DNA of 64,000 nt from Pseudoduganella armeniaca (GTDB lineage Bacteria; Pseudomonadota; Gammaproteobacteria; Burkholderiales; Burkholderiaceae_D), in contig NZ_CP028324.1 of NCBI RefSeq assembly GCF_003028855.1, forward strand, positions 6,262,001 to 6,326,000. The letters run 5' to 3'. A program made the position numbers and the translations under genes. This document shows positions 1-15,928 of this stretch, in pieces. How positions within the stretch are numbered: position 1 is the stretch's first letter; each line of letters opens with the position of its first letter. The notes under the pieces were generated by a model. That model saw only the letters and a list, made by a program, of their open reading frames with translations, made no database searches and had not been told where the DNA came from.

Positions 1-2
1 CG

Positions 3-2911
<2,909 letters not shown>

Positions 2912-2915
<4 letters not shown>

Positions 2916-5536
2916 CGGCGCGTGAGCAGCTGCCAGCCCTGCTGGCAGCACGACGGCAGGGAAACTGGTCGTTCTGGCCGCTGGCCGAATGCCGCAGTGC
3001 CGGCTTTCCCGTCACCCAAGTACTGGACCTGGCGGCAAGCGATTGCGCGGCGGCGGCCGACCGCTGCTGCGCCGCCGCCGCCCATGCCGATGCGCTGTGG
3101 AACGCGCTGCGGCGCGACGTCAAGGCCCGTATCAGGGAGTACCTGGAACAGATTCGCCAGCTGCCGCCAGAGCAGCAAGCCGACTCCCCCCTGCACGCGC
3201 GCCTGCCGCCGCTGCGCCAGGCGGCCAAGCTGATCGATCGGCGTCGGATCGATGCGCTGGCGGACTTCGTACCGCCAGCGCAATGGACGGCGCTGCACGC
3301 GGCCGGCACCGACCTGGCCAGCGCCATGGCGGCGTATCAGGAACGGCATGCGCAGGCGATGGCCCACGTGGCCTCGATCGCCCGGCGCCTGGTCCAGGAA
3401 GAGCGTTTCCGCGAGGCTGTGACGTGGCAGAATGCGCGCGGCGCGGGCACCGCCTTCGAGGCTTTCGACACGGCCGACGAGACGTCGGCACGCGTGCGCC
3501 GCAGTGTCGAGCTGGTGGCCAGCTACCTGCAGCGCTACTGCACCAAGAACGACACCATCGGCTTCTTCGGGCCGGTCGGCTGGGCCCACTTCGTGCCGGA
3601 TGCGCCGGCGCTGTCGCTGCGCCCCGGTCCGGCGTTGCTGGCGCAGCGCCACGTCTATTTCGAGGACTGGGCCATCGAAGCGCTGGCCCAGCGGCTGTCC
3701 GCGCGGCCCGAGCTGCTGGCCTGGATGCCGGCGCGCCGCATGGCCTTCGTACGGGTGGAGCGCAACCGCCTGCATTTGCCGGGCGGCGCCAGCCTGCCGT
3801 TGAGCGCGGAAGAAAGCGCCCTGCTGCTGGCCTGCGACGGCACGCGCACCGCGCGCCAGATCGCCGCGCTGATGCTGGCGCAGCCCTTCCTCGGTTTCGA
3901 CAGCGAGCAAGAGGTCTACGACATGCTCGCCGCATTGCAGCGTCAACAGCGCATCCACTGGGGCTTTGCCGTCCGGGCCGCCGACGCTTACCCGGAACGG
4001 CACCTGCGCGACCAGCTTGCCGCCATCGACGACGCGCCCCTGCGCGAGAACGCGCTGGCCGGCCTGGATCGCCTCGAAGCGGCGCGTGCGGTATTGAAGG
4101 ATGCCGCCGGCAGCGCCACGCGCACGCGCGCCGCGATCGATGCCTTGAACGACGTGTTCGAGGACGTCGCGGGCGTCGCAGCCAGCCGGCGCGGCGGCGA
4201 AACCTATGGCGCGCGCACGGTCGTGTACGAGGATACGGTGCGGGACATGCAGGTGGAACTCGGCCATGCGCTGGCCGAGCAGCTGCATCCGCCGCTCGAC
4301 CTCGTGCTGACCAGCGCCCGCTGGTATTGCCATCGCCTGGCACGATTGTTCCAGGCGGAGTGGCACGCGATTTTCGACCGGATCGGTGCCTCGCCGTCGT
4401 CCGGGACCGCGCGCAGCGCGCCCTTCGCCACGTTCTGGCTGCACGCGCAGGCCCTGCTGTTCGGTGCGGAAGCATTGAATACCTCGGCCCTGCAGCAGGA
4501 GCTGTGCGACAAATGGGCGACGCTGCTGCGGCTGGACGACGCTCCGGCCGCCGCGCCCGTGCAGCGCGCCAGCCAGGAACTCGCGGCAGCCGTGCAGGCC
4601 AGCTTTGCCGCCCCGGACTGTGGCTGGCGGTCGGCCTGCCATCACAGTCCGGACGTGATGCTTGCCGCCGCCGACAGCGACGCGATCAACCGTGGCGAGT
4701 TCCTGTTCGTGTTGGGCGAAATTCATCTCGGCCTGAATACCCTGGTCAACCAGTCCGCCCTCAACCAGGCCGCCGACGCCGGCGCCGTGCTGGCGCGCCT
4801 GCGCGCGGACCGGCGTGCCCCGCGGCTGGTTCCCTTGCTCTCGCGCGACGGTACGCGGCAACCGATCCGCGTCCAGACCGTGGTGGACGTGGGCCATGAC
4901 ATCGAACTGTGCTTTTCGCACGACGTGCGGCCGCTGCATCCCGCCACCGCGCTCAACATCGGCGACCTGGTCGTCGAGGAACAGGCCGGCGCGCTCGAAG
5001 TGCGCACGGTCGATGGCAAGCAGCGCTTTGCCTTGCTGGACGTGTTCAGCGAATTCCTGTCCGGCTTCGCGGCCGACAAATTCCGGCTGCTGCCACCGGC
5101 CAGCCACCGGGCCCGGATCACGCTCGACCGCCTGGTGGTCCAGCGCGCAAGCTGGCGCTTCGCCTGCGCGGATCTGCCGTTCCTGCACACCGCCAATGCG
5201 GCCGATGCCTATCTCGCGCTGCGCCAGTGGTGTGCCGAGCAACGGCTGCCACGCTGGGTCTTCGTCAAGCTGCCTTGGGAGAAAAAGCCGTTCTACGTCG
5301 ACTTCGACAGCCCGTTGCTGGCGCAGATGCTGATCCGGCAACTGCGCAACGCCCAGGCGCGCGGCGAAACGTCCACCGCACAGCTCAGCTTGAGCGAAAT
5401 GCTGCCGGGACACGAGCAAAGCTGGCTGCGCGACGCGGCTGGCGCGCCTTACACCAGCGAGCTGCGCCTGGTGGCCGTGCAGGAGACCGACTTGCCCGCT
5501 GCGCCGGGCGCACCGGCAGGGTCGCCGGCAGCATGA
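2912..5536 (+). CDS. LanB-type lantibiotic dehydratase-family protein in NRPS operon
   Basis: An 874-residue protein matching the N-terminal (tRNA-dependent glutamylation) domain of class I lantibiotic dehydratases by several features. The block YCTKNDTIGFFGPVGW (residues 209-224) occupies the place of the family's RPTPFGLFAGV segment. YGARTVVYED starts at residue 432, and GEF...GEIHLGLN runs near residues 595-608. Known LanB enzymes use glutamyl-tRNA to activate Ser/Thr, and relatives (PEARLs) ligate amino acids from aminoacyl-tRNA. I see no SpaB_C-type elimination domain and no precursor peptide gene beside it. It overlaps the upstream NRPS stop and the downstream MFS start by ATGA, so it belongs to the NRPS operon. 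A role in tailoring, extending or releasing the NRPS product is inference. Family assignment is fairly secure; the reaction is unknown. Confidence 0.8.
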
Positions 5537-6830
5537 GCGGCACCCGCGCTCCGCTCGCCCGGCCAGCGCTGACCTTGGTGGTCAGCCGCGGCATCAGCAG
5601 CCTGGGCGCGGCATTGACGATGTTCGGGCTGGACGTCTGGGTGTTCCGGAACACCGGCTCGTACGCCGCCTTTGCCATGTTGGCACTGCTCAGTTCGTTG
5701 CCGGCACTGCTGTTTGCGCCGTTCGCGGGCGTCATCGCCGACCGGGGCGACAAGCGCAAGCTCCTGCTGGCGTGCGAAGTGCTGTGCCTGGGCATGGTGA
5801 CGCTCGACCTGGTTGCCCATGCCGCCGGCTACTTCAGCCTGCCACTGGTCACGCTGACCATCCTGCTGCTGGCCCTGATGACCGAGCTGCGCTGGTCACT
5901 GCTGGGCGCCACGCTGACGCTGATCACCCCGCGCGACCAGCTCGGTCGGCTGAACGGGCTGCAGCAATCGTTTCGTGGCCTGACGGTGATGCTGGGCCCG
6001 GTGCTGGGGGCCGTCAGTTTCGAGGCGATGGGGCTGACACTACTGCTTTGCATCAATGCCGTGACCTATGCGATCGCCATTGCCGGCCTGAGCGCGATTC
6101 GCATCGACGCCCACGGTGCCGGCGCGCGGCCGCGCTATGCCAGTTTCCGGCAGGAGATCGGTTTCGGCTTCCGCTGGGTCTTCGCCCATCCGGGGCTGCG
6201 TCGGCTGCTGCTGTTCTTCATGGCGATCAATATCGGCGTGTCCATTTTCACCGCGACGTTCGTGCCCTACGTGCTGTCGTTCTCGAACAGCAAGACGCTG
6301 GCGGCGGGGCTGGCGTTGCAAGGCGCCGGCGCATTCTGCGCGGGCATCCTGCTGGCGCGGCGCAAGCGCGCCGGCAATCACGAGGCCGCGATCTTCGGCG
6401 GCGCCATCGCCTTCGGGCTGTGCATGGTGGCCTGGGGGGTATGCCGGCGCATCGAGTTGCTGGCGCCGGTGGCGCTGCTGTTCGGTGCGCTGTCCACGCT
6501 GATCATGGCAGCGAGCAATACCATCTGGCAGCTGCACGTGCCGGCCGCGATCCAGGGCAAGGTGTATGCCGTTCGCACCGTCACCTCGTTCGGCCTGGCC
6601 CCGCTCGCCGTGCTTGCTTCCGTGCCGCTGGCATCCGGGCTGTTTGCGCCGCTGCTGCACGCTGCCACGGGCCTGGCCGGGCTGTGGGGAGCCGGACTGG
6701 GCGGCGCGCTGGGCATGATGGTGTCCACGTTCGGCCTCCTGGTCATCGGCTGTGCCCTGCTCCTGCTGGCGATGGGCGGCCTGCGCCTGTCCGTCCCGAT
6801 TTCCGAACCCGCTCTTACTGGAACTGCATC

Positions 6831-6834
<4 letters not shown>
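5533..6834 (+). CDS. MFS transporter, probable exporter of the NRPS product
   Basis: A 433-residue integral membrane protein with about twelve hydrophobic segments. The loop GVIADRGDKRK after the second segment is the major facilitator motif-A region. The general look (VSRGISSLGAAL start, FAPFAGVIADR) resembles EntS/MFS_3-type drug and siderophore exporters. The ATG is set by an ATGA overlap with the LanB-like gene, and its own stop overlaps the next NRPS start in the same way, so it is translated within the biosynthetic operon. The inferred role is efflux of the finished peptide across the inner membrane. Substrate and direction are not shown by sequence. Confidence 0.9.
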
Positions 6835-10004
<3,170 letters not shown>

Positions 10005-10053
10005 AGCATCGCATCTTTAAACCACCGCATCCTTATCTGATCTGGAGTCATTG

Positions 10054-10260
10054 ATGGAACAAGCAACGTACATTGTCGTCAAAAACCACGAGGAGCAGTA
10101 CTCGATCTGGGACACGGCCCAACCAGTGCCTGCCGGCTGGGCGGAGCAGGATTGCCGCGGCTCCAAGGAGCAATGCCTGGCATATATCCGCCAGCACTGG
10201 ACCGACATGCGCCCGGCCAGCCTGCGGGCGGCCAGCCTGCGGGCGGCCATGGCCGAGTAA
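10054..10260 (+). CDS. MbtH-like NRPS accessory protein
   Basis: A 68-residue protein with the family signature: NHEEQYSIW, PAGW, a CLAYIRQHW segment and WTDMRPASLR. MbtH proteins bind adenylation domains and support their folding or activity. The start chosen is the ATG at 10054, seven bases after a GGAG; a TTG three bases upstream is less likely. It lies between the second and third NRPS genes. Near the C-terminus a 15-bp unit is tandemly duplicated (10216-10245), giving ASLRAASLRA after the conserved core. Confidence 0.95.
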   Translation: MEQATYIVVKNHEEQYSIWDTAQPVPAGWAEQDCRGSKEQCLAYIRQHWTDMRPASLRAASLRAAMAE

Positions 10261-10278
10261 CCTGGGCAACCATCCGGT

Positions 10279-13200
10279 ATGACCTCGATCGATCTGTCGA
10301 CGGCCGACCAGTTCGCGCCGTCCTTTGCCCAGCAACGCCTGTGGTTCCTGGAACAATTCGAACCCGGCACGGGTGTCTACAATATCCCGGCCGCCTGGCG
10401 TATCGAGGGCCCGCTCGATACGGCGGCGCTGGCGTATGCGCTCAACGCGATCGTCCAGCGCCATGAAGTGCTGCGTACGATTTTTGCGAGCGGTGACGAC
10501 GGGCCTGTCCAGCTGGTATTGGAACAGGTGGAGATCCCTGTGCCCTGCATCGCGCCCCCGGCTGGAAGCGATGCCGACGCATGGATGCGCGGCATGGTCG
10601 AACAGGAGGCCCGTCGGCCGTTCGACCTGGCCACGCCGCCGCTGTTGCGCGCGACGCTGCTGCGGCTGGGGCCGCTCGACCACGTCTTCCTGCTGACCTT
10701 GCACCACATCGTGTTCGACGGCTGGTCGCTCGGCATCCTGACCAGCGAGCTCGGTCGTTTCTACCGTGACCGCTGCGAAGGGCGCGCGACTGTACTGGAA
10801 GAGCTGCCGGTGCAGTACATCGACTACGCGGCATGGCAGCGCGAATGGATGGAAGGCACTGTGCTGGAACGGTTGCTGACCCATTGGCGTGGCCAGCTGG
10901 AGAATGCGCCGGTCCTGCTGGAACTGCCGTGTGACCGGATCCGCCCGGCGGTATTGGGACAGCAAGGCGCGATAGTCGAGTTCACGATCGACGCGCCGCT
11001 GTGCGCCGGGCTCGCCGCCCTGGCGCGGCAGGCGCACACGACGCTGTTCAGCACCTTGATGAGCGCCTATGCGGTGCTGCTGCACCGGCACACGCACCAG
11101 GCCGACCTGTGCATCGGTTATCCCGTCGCGGGCCGCAGCCGCAAGGAACTGGAAGGGCTGATCGGCCTGTTCGTCAACACGCTGGTGCTGCGGGTGCCAG
11201 TGCGGCCGGAGCAGAGCTTCCTGTCCCTGCTGGGCGAGGTGCGGGAACGCTTGCTCGATGCGGATGCGCACCAGGAGCTGCCGTTCGAAAAACTGGTCGA
11301 GGCATTACGGCCGGGGCGCCACTTGAGCGCCGCGCCGCTGTTCCAGACCATGCTCTCGCTGACCAGCGTGGATGGCCAGCGGACCGATACGGGCCTGGCG
11401 CTGCAGGGCACCCGGACCACCCTGATCCCCAACCACAGCGGCACCGCCAAATTCGACATCTCGGTCGAGCTGGTGGCCCGGCAGGAGGCGATCCACGGTG
11501 CGCTCGAGTACAACACGGCACTGTTCGACCACGCCACCGCGGCCGCGCTGGCGGGCCGCTTCACCACGCTGCTGGCGGCCATCGTCGCCGCGCCCGCCAT
11601 GCGTATCGACGCGCTGCCGCTGCTCGAGCGCGATGAACGGCAGCGCTTGCTGCTGGCCGCCAACGACACGCAGCGCGACTTCTCCCACCTGCCCTGCGTG
11701 GTAGCGCAGATCGAAGCGCAGGCGCGCCAGGCACCGGCAGCCGATGCCGTGGAGGATGGCAAGCGCCGCCTTTCCTATCGTGAATTGAACAGCCAGGCCA
11801 ACCAGCTGGCCCGCTGGCTGCGTCAGCTGGGCGTGGGTCCCGATCGCCTGGTCGCCATCGGCATGGAGCGCGGCGCCGACATGGTGATCGGCATGCTGGC
11901 GGTATTGAAAGCGGGCGGTGCCTACCTGCCGCTGGATCCCGGGCATCCGGTCCAGCGCCTGGACGACATCCTGCGCAATGCCGGCGATCCCGTCGTGCTG
12001 ACCCACGACCCGGTCGCCGGCAAGTTCGCGCACTATCGTGGCGAGCTCGTCATCCTCGACCACTGCCGCGGCGCGCTCGCGCAGCTGGACGATACCGACC
12101 TGTGCCAGCGGGTCCGGCCCGACCATCTGGCCTATTGCATCCACACGTCCGGGTCGAGCGGCGTGCCCAAGGGTGTGCTGGTGACACATGGCGGCCTGGC
12201 CAACCTGGTGCAGGACTGGAACAGCGCCCATGCCCGTGCCGGGGCGGAACGCCATTCGCTGTGGACCGCGTTCGGCTTCGACGTTTCGCTATGGGAGTGG
12301 CTGCTGCCGCTGACGCGGGGCGCGGCAGTCTGCATGGTCCCGGAGGAGGTGCGCCTCGATCCGCAGCGCTACCTGCAATGGCTGGCCGAACAGCACATCA
12401 CCTGTGCCTACCTGCCGCCGCACGTCGCGCGCCTGCTGCAGCCAGGCGCCGCCTTGCCCGCGCACCTGCTGGTGGGGGTGGAGGCGCTCAACGAGGATGC
12501 ACTGCACGCAGCCGCCGGCGGCAGCGTGGTCGTCAACGGCTATGGCCCAAGCGAGGCAACCGTCTACGCCACCACCTACCGCGAGGCGCTGAGGCCGCTG
12601 GCACGCAATATCCCGATCGGCAAACCGATCGCCAACACCCAAGCGTACGTGCTGGACCAGCGCCTGCAACCGGTGCCGCCAGGCGTTGCCGGCGAACTCT
12701 ATCTGGCCGGCGCCGGTCTGGCGCGCGGCTACCTGAACCAGCCGGATCTAACCGCCGAAAAATTCGTGCCCAACCCGTATGGCCCGCCAGGCAGCCGCAT
12801 GTACCGGACCGGCGATCTGGCGCGCTACCTGCAAGACGGCAACCTGGAGTTCCTGGGCCGTGTGGACCTGCAAGTGAAATTGAACGGCTTTCGCATCGAG
12901 CTCACCGAAATCGAAGCAGCCTTGCTGCGCCAGGACGCGGTGCGCGAAGCGGCCGTGCTGCTGCGCGAAGACGCGGGCGGCAAGCGGCTGGTCGCGTACG
13001 TCAGCCTGCGCCCCGACGGTGCGTCGCCGACCGGCGCGACGCTGCAGGCGGCGCTGGCTTTGTCATTGCCCCACTATATGGTGCCATCGACCTGGGTTTT
13101 CGTTGCTGCGCTGCCGCTCAACGCCAGCGGCAAGCTGGACCGGAGAGCCTTGGCCACGCTGCCCCTGCCGGCGCCGGCGCCTGGCGCCCACGTCGCCCCT

Positions 13201-13452
13201 GTCACGCCGCTGCAGCAGCGGCTGGCCCGGCTCTGGGCCGAACTGCTGGACGTGGCCCAGATCGGCTTGCACGACAATTTCTTCGCCTCGGGCGGGCATT
13301 CGCTGCTGCTTGCACCGCTCACCCTCAAGGTAAAGCAGGAATTCGGCGTCACCATTCCGGTAAAAACCATTTATGTGGCGCAGGATCTGCGCTCGTTTGC
13401 CGACCTGCTGGAAAAGATCCTGGCTCAACAACATCCCCATCATGAACTTTGA
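10279..13452 (+). CDS. Nonribosomal peptide synthetase, single module C-A-PCP (last visible module)
   Basis: A 1057-residue module. The condensation domain has canonical HHIVFDG (residues 142-148). The A3 motif is HTSGSSGVPKG from residue 622, with His where Tyr is common. The specificity positions read by eye are D-V-W-Y-L-G-G-V-Y-K; I do not recognise the substrate, and it differs from the other two modules. The carrier domain is canonical (SGGHSLL, Ser1008). The protein ends about 55 residues after that serine, so there is no thioesterase, reductase or terminal condensation domain. Product release must be done elsewhere or in trans. The stop overlaps the start of the next gene. Confidence 0.95.
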   Translation: MTSIDLSTADQFAPSFAQQRLWFLEQFEPGTGVYNIPAAWRIEGPLDTAALAYALNAIVQRHEVLRTIFASGDDGPVQLVLEQVEIPVPCIAPPAGSDADAWMRGMVEQEARRPFDLATPPLLRATLLRLGPLDHVFLLTLHHIVFDGWSLGILTSELGRFYRDRCEGRATVLEELPVQYIDYAAWQREWMEGTVLERLLTHWRGQLENAPVLLELPCDRIRPAVLGQQGAIVEFTIDAPLCAGLAALARQAHTTLFSTLMSAYAVLLHRHTHQADLCIGYPVAGRSRKELEGLIGLFVNTLVLRVPVRPEQSFLSLLGEVRERLLDADAHQELPFEKLVEALRPGRHLSAAPLFQTMLSLTSVDGQRTDTGLALQGTRTTLIPNHSGTAKFDISVELVARQEAIHGALEYNTALFDHATAAALAGRFTTLLAAIVAAPAMRIDALPLLERDERQRLLLAANDTQRDFSHLPCVVAQIEAQARQAPAADAVEDGKRRLSYRELNSQANQLARWLRQLGVGPDRLVAIGMERGADMVIGMLAVLKAGGAYLPLDPGHPVQRLDDILRNAGDPVVLTHDPVAGKFAHYRGELVILDHCRGALAQLDDTDLCQRVRPDHLAYCIHTSGSSGVPKGVLVTHGGLANLVQDWNSAHARAGAERHSLWTAFGFDVSLWEWLLPLTRGAAVCMVPEEVRLDPQRYLQWLAEQHITCAYLPPHVARLLQPGAALPAHLLVGVEALNEDALHAAAGGSVVVNGYGPSEATVYATTYREALRPLARNIPIGKPIANTQAYVLDQRLQPVPPGVAGELYLAGAGLARGYLNQPDLTAEKFVPNPYGPPGSRMYRTGDLARYLQDGNLEFLGRVDLQVKLNGFRIELTEIEAALLRQDAVREAAVLLREDAGGKRLVAYVSLRPDGASPTGATLQAALALSLPHYMVPSTWVFVAALPLNASGKLDRRALATLPLPAPAPGAHVAPVTPLQQRLARLWAELLDVAQIGLHDNFFASGGHSLLLAPLTLKVKQEFGVTIPVKTIYVAQDLRSFADLLEKILAQQHPHHEL

Positions 13453-15781
13453 AGCGCTTTCCCTCGGCAGGCTGGCGGTCGCATGCCACAGCAGCGCCGA
13501 TTACGACGAGGCCGTGCGCCTGGTCGCTGGCTCGCCCGAGCATCTGCCCTATATCCCGTATGTCGCCACGCCCCAGGCAGGGCCCGGCTTATGCAAGCTG
13601 ATCGAGTCGAGCCATCGCCACGTGCCCCATGCGGAGTTCGTTGCCACCGTCGCGCGCCAGCAGGGCGGCGGCATGCCGGCGCGGTGCGGCGCGGGCGCAT
13701 CCGCCATCGCCTGCGTCACGCCCGCCGCGCGCAATGGCGCTGCCATGCTGGCACACCTGACGGGCCGCGTCATGCACGACAGCGTCGACGCTGCCAGGCT
13801 GGCTTTGCTGGCGCGGCAGCTGGAACCGGCGGCCTCCCTGCTCGTCGTTGGCCTGGCCGCCGATGTCGACGCCAAGCTGCTGCGCTCGCTTGCCGAACTG
13901 TCCGCGTCTCATAACGTGGGCGTGCTCGTGGCGCGCTCATTGGACCTGCTGACGCAAATGATCGCCTGGCGCCTGCTGCATGACGGCGAGCAGCCGCCGC
14001 GCGGCAGGCACATGATGGTGCTGACGGACCTCGCGATCGCCGAGCTGTTCGCGGCGGAAGACACCGTCAGCCAGTTCGGCAGCGGCTTCGTGCCGCCCGA
14101 TCCTGCCGAACGGTTCGATTACTTCGGCTTCAACGGACACGGCACGGCCATCCACGCCGACCTGGGAAGCCGGCACGTGCTGTGTGGAAAGCGGGACGAT
14201 CATCCCGGCAGCATGGAGGCACCCCACCTGAACGCCTGCCAGGCCAGTGCCTTGTGCTCCGGCGATGGACTCGGCAAGAAAGAGCGCATCCGGCTGGCAC
14301 AGCTGCAGGCCAAGGTGTACTTCGTGCATACCTGTATCGGCATCACCCTGGGTGATCCGTTCCACTCGCCGGATCTCAACCTGGCCATGGGGGCACTGGA
14401 ACAGGGTGCGTTGGGGTACCTGTCCACCATGAAGGTGGTGAAGGGCAAGCCCTACTATCCGGCCCTGGTGTCGTGCGCCTTGCGTTCCGGCTATTCCGTG
14501 GGCGAGGCGGCGCGCCTGCTGACGCTTGTCCACGGCAACGCTTGCCTTGAACCGCCCGGTCATTTGTTGCTGGGCGATCCCGAGTTTGCCCTGGCGGTCC
14601 GGTCGGATACGCCGTGGCAGACCAGCTGCCGGCTGGACAGCGCCAACCAGACGATCGACGTACAAGTGCGCGTGCAATCGGACAGCGTGTTCGCGCTTTG
14701 CGAGATCCCATTGGATGGGGTACCGCAGCCAGGCAAGCCAGGGTTCCGCCTGCTTGCGCTCGACACGGATGGCGCCAGCGCCCCGTTCGTGGAACTGGTG
14801 CAGGCAAAAGGCAAGCTCAGCGCTGTGTTCCTGTTGCCGCAACCGGCACCAGGGGCAGTCCTGTCCTTGCGCATCTCGTGGGCTGCCGAGCCATATCGCC
14901 AACTGCTGGCCTTGGCGCGGCGGATCGGCGCCAACGCGGTAGCGTTGCGCACCATCGCCAGCTACGTCGCGCAGCAAAATGCCAGCGAGGCCCTGCCGGG
15001 ACGTGTCGCTTTCGAACGATCGCTGGGCAGGCTGATCGCAACGGCCGATGCCGTGCAGGCCCCGTTATGCGCTGTCGTGCAGGGGTTCAGCAGCGGCAAT
15101 TCCCTGGCGCTGCAGCAGCAAGCCTTCACGCGCTACGAACTGGACGAGATACTTCAACGCTTGCGTGCCGTGGAACAGGCTGAAATCGCGCAGGCATCCG
15201 AATGGCGCTTCAATGACTATTTCCCCAGCCTGACGGAACCCGGCTTCATCGCGGAGGAAGAAACCCACACGGATCGTCCCTGCCCCGTTTGCGGCCAGGG
15301 CACGGATCTGGTGCACCGACGCTCCCTGTATCATCCCGACGTCTGTCGGCAAAGCTGGCATTGCCAGCGCTGCCAGCAGGTGCTGGATCGGCCCGCCGAA
15401 GGACTGGACCTGCGCATCGCCTGCCCTCGTACTGGACAGCGCGGCGAGCCGGTAACCATTACCGTCATGGCGGAGAACACGCACGACTGGCCGGTCGCCG
15501 CCAGTGGGGCCTGGCGTGTCCACAACAAGGAGGGCGGCACGCCCTTCCACCGCGCGCCGATCGCGCCCTTGCACATCGATCTCGCGCCACGGGAGCGTCG
15601 TACGCTGGAGCTGACGCTGCCGACAGGGCATGACGCCATGATCGGCCACCATCGCATCACGCTGGTGTATCTGTCGGAACTGGGCATCGCCGCGGCCAAT
15701 TGCGCGATTCATATCGGGCCCGGCGCGCAGGCGGCGGTCAAGCCGGTATTGGTGCGGCGGCCGTTGCGACGGCTGGGGTGA
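13442..15781 (+). CDS. Caspase-fold (C25/CHAT-like) protein with zinc ribbon, unknown role
   Basis: A 779-residue protein whose ATG lies inside the end of the last NRPS gene, so it is part of that operon. Residues about 150-390 look like a caspase-type fold: a strand ending in NGHG (His233), then VYFVHTC (Cys298) followed by a glycine-rich helix/strand, and finally LLLGDPEF. This is the layout of gingipain-like C25 and CHAT peptidases, with His233/Cys298 as the likely dyad (Cys266 in NACQAS is an alternative). Residues 614-644 hold CPVC...C...CQRC, a probable zinc ribbon. The C-terminus reads as a beta-rich domain. There is no signal peptide or membrane segment. Possible roles are hydrolytic release or maturation of the NRPS/LanB product, or self-protection; all are inference. 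No close family name can be given. Confidence 0.6.
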   Translation: MNFEALSLGRLAVACHSSADYDEAVRLVAGSPEHLPYIPYVATPQAGPGLCKLIESSHRHVPHAEFVATVARQQGGGMPARCGAGASAIACVTPAARNGAAMLAHLTGRVMHDSVDAARLALLARQLEPAASLLVVGLAADVDAKLLRSLAELSASHNVGVLVARSLDLLTQMIAWRLLHDGEQPPRGRHMMVLTDLAIAELFAAEDTVSQFGSGFVPPDPAERFDYFGFNGHGTAIHADLGSRHVLCGKRDDHPGSMEAPHLNACQASALCSGDGLGKKERIRLAQLQAKVYFVHTCIGITLGDPFHSPDLNLAMGALEQGALGYLSTMKVVKGKPYYPALVSCALRSGYSVGEAARLLTLVHGNACLEPPGHLLLGDPEFALAVRSDTPWQTSCRLDSANQTIDVQVRVQSDSVFALCEIPLDGVPQPGKPGFRLLALDTDGASAPFVELVQAKGKLSAVFLLPQPAPGAVLSLRISWAAEPYRQLLALARRIGANAVALRTIASYVAQQNASEALPGRVAFERSLGRLIATADAVQAPLCAVVQGFSSGNSLALQQQAFTRYELDEILQRLRAVEQAEIAQASEWRFNDYFPSLTEPGFIAEEETHTDRPCPVCGQGTDLVHRRSLYHPDVCRQSWHCQRCQQVLDRPAEGLDLRIACPRTGQRGEPVTITVMAENTHDWPVAASGAWRVHNKEGGTPFHRAPIAPLHIDLAPRERRTLELTLPTGHDAMIGHHRITLVYLSELGIAAANCAIHIGPGAQAAVKPVLVRRPLRRLG

Positions 15782-15860
15782 CGGCTGGGGTGACGGCGTG
15801 GCAGGCAAGGTCAGGATGAGGCCACGGCGCCCAGGCATGGCGCTGTGCCCTGGGCACAAA

Positions 15861-15889
15861 CAGGTGGCCGGTTTCGCACCGGCCACCTG
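15861..15889. repeat. 12-bp perfect stem-loop after the NRPS operon
   Basis: Arms 15861-15872 and 15878-15889 are perfect complements with loop TTCGC. It falls in the convergent gap between the caspase-like gene and the glycine-rich gene and overlaps the T-arm of the tRNA relic. No T-tract follows on either strand, so it is at best a weak or Rho-assisted terminator. A smaller hairpin with 7-bp arms sits at 15844-15858. Confidence 0.6.
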
Positions 15890-15928
15890 AGCACGAATCA
15901 ATTGCTCTGCCAAGTAAGCTGAGCCGGC
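15866..15928 (-). pseudogene. tRNA-Thr(CGT)-like relic
   Basis: Read on the minus strand, the sequence starts GCCGGCT, then has a D-arm (GCTT/GAGC), an anticodon loop with CGT and a T-arm-like hairpin. It closely follows the intact tRNA-Thr at 22586-22661. It lacks three bases in the anticodon arm, and the 3' acceptor strand (AGCCGGC) and CCA are replaced by unrelated sequence. It should not fold into a functional tRNA. It may be a decayed tRNA gene or an old integration scar. Confidence 0.6.

Noticed and set aside
15861..15889. Hairpin as an intrinsic terminator of the NRPS operon
   Set aside because: The stem is strong, but no T-tract follows on either strand, so it is listed as a stem-loop only.
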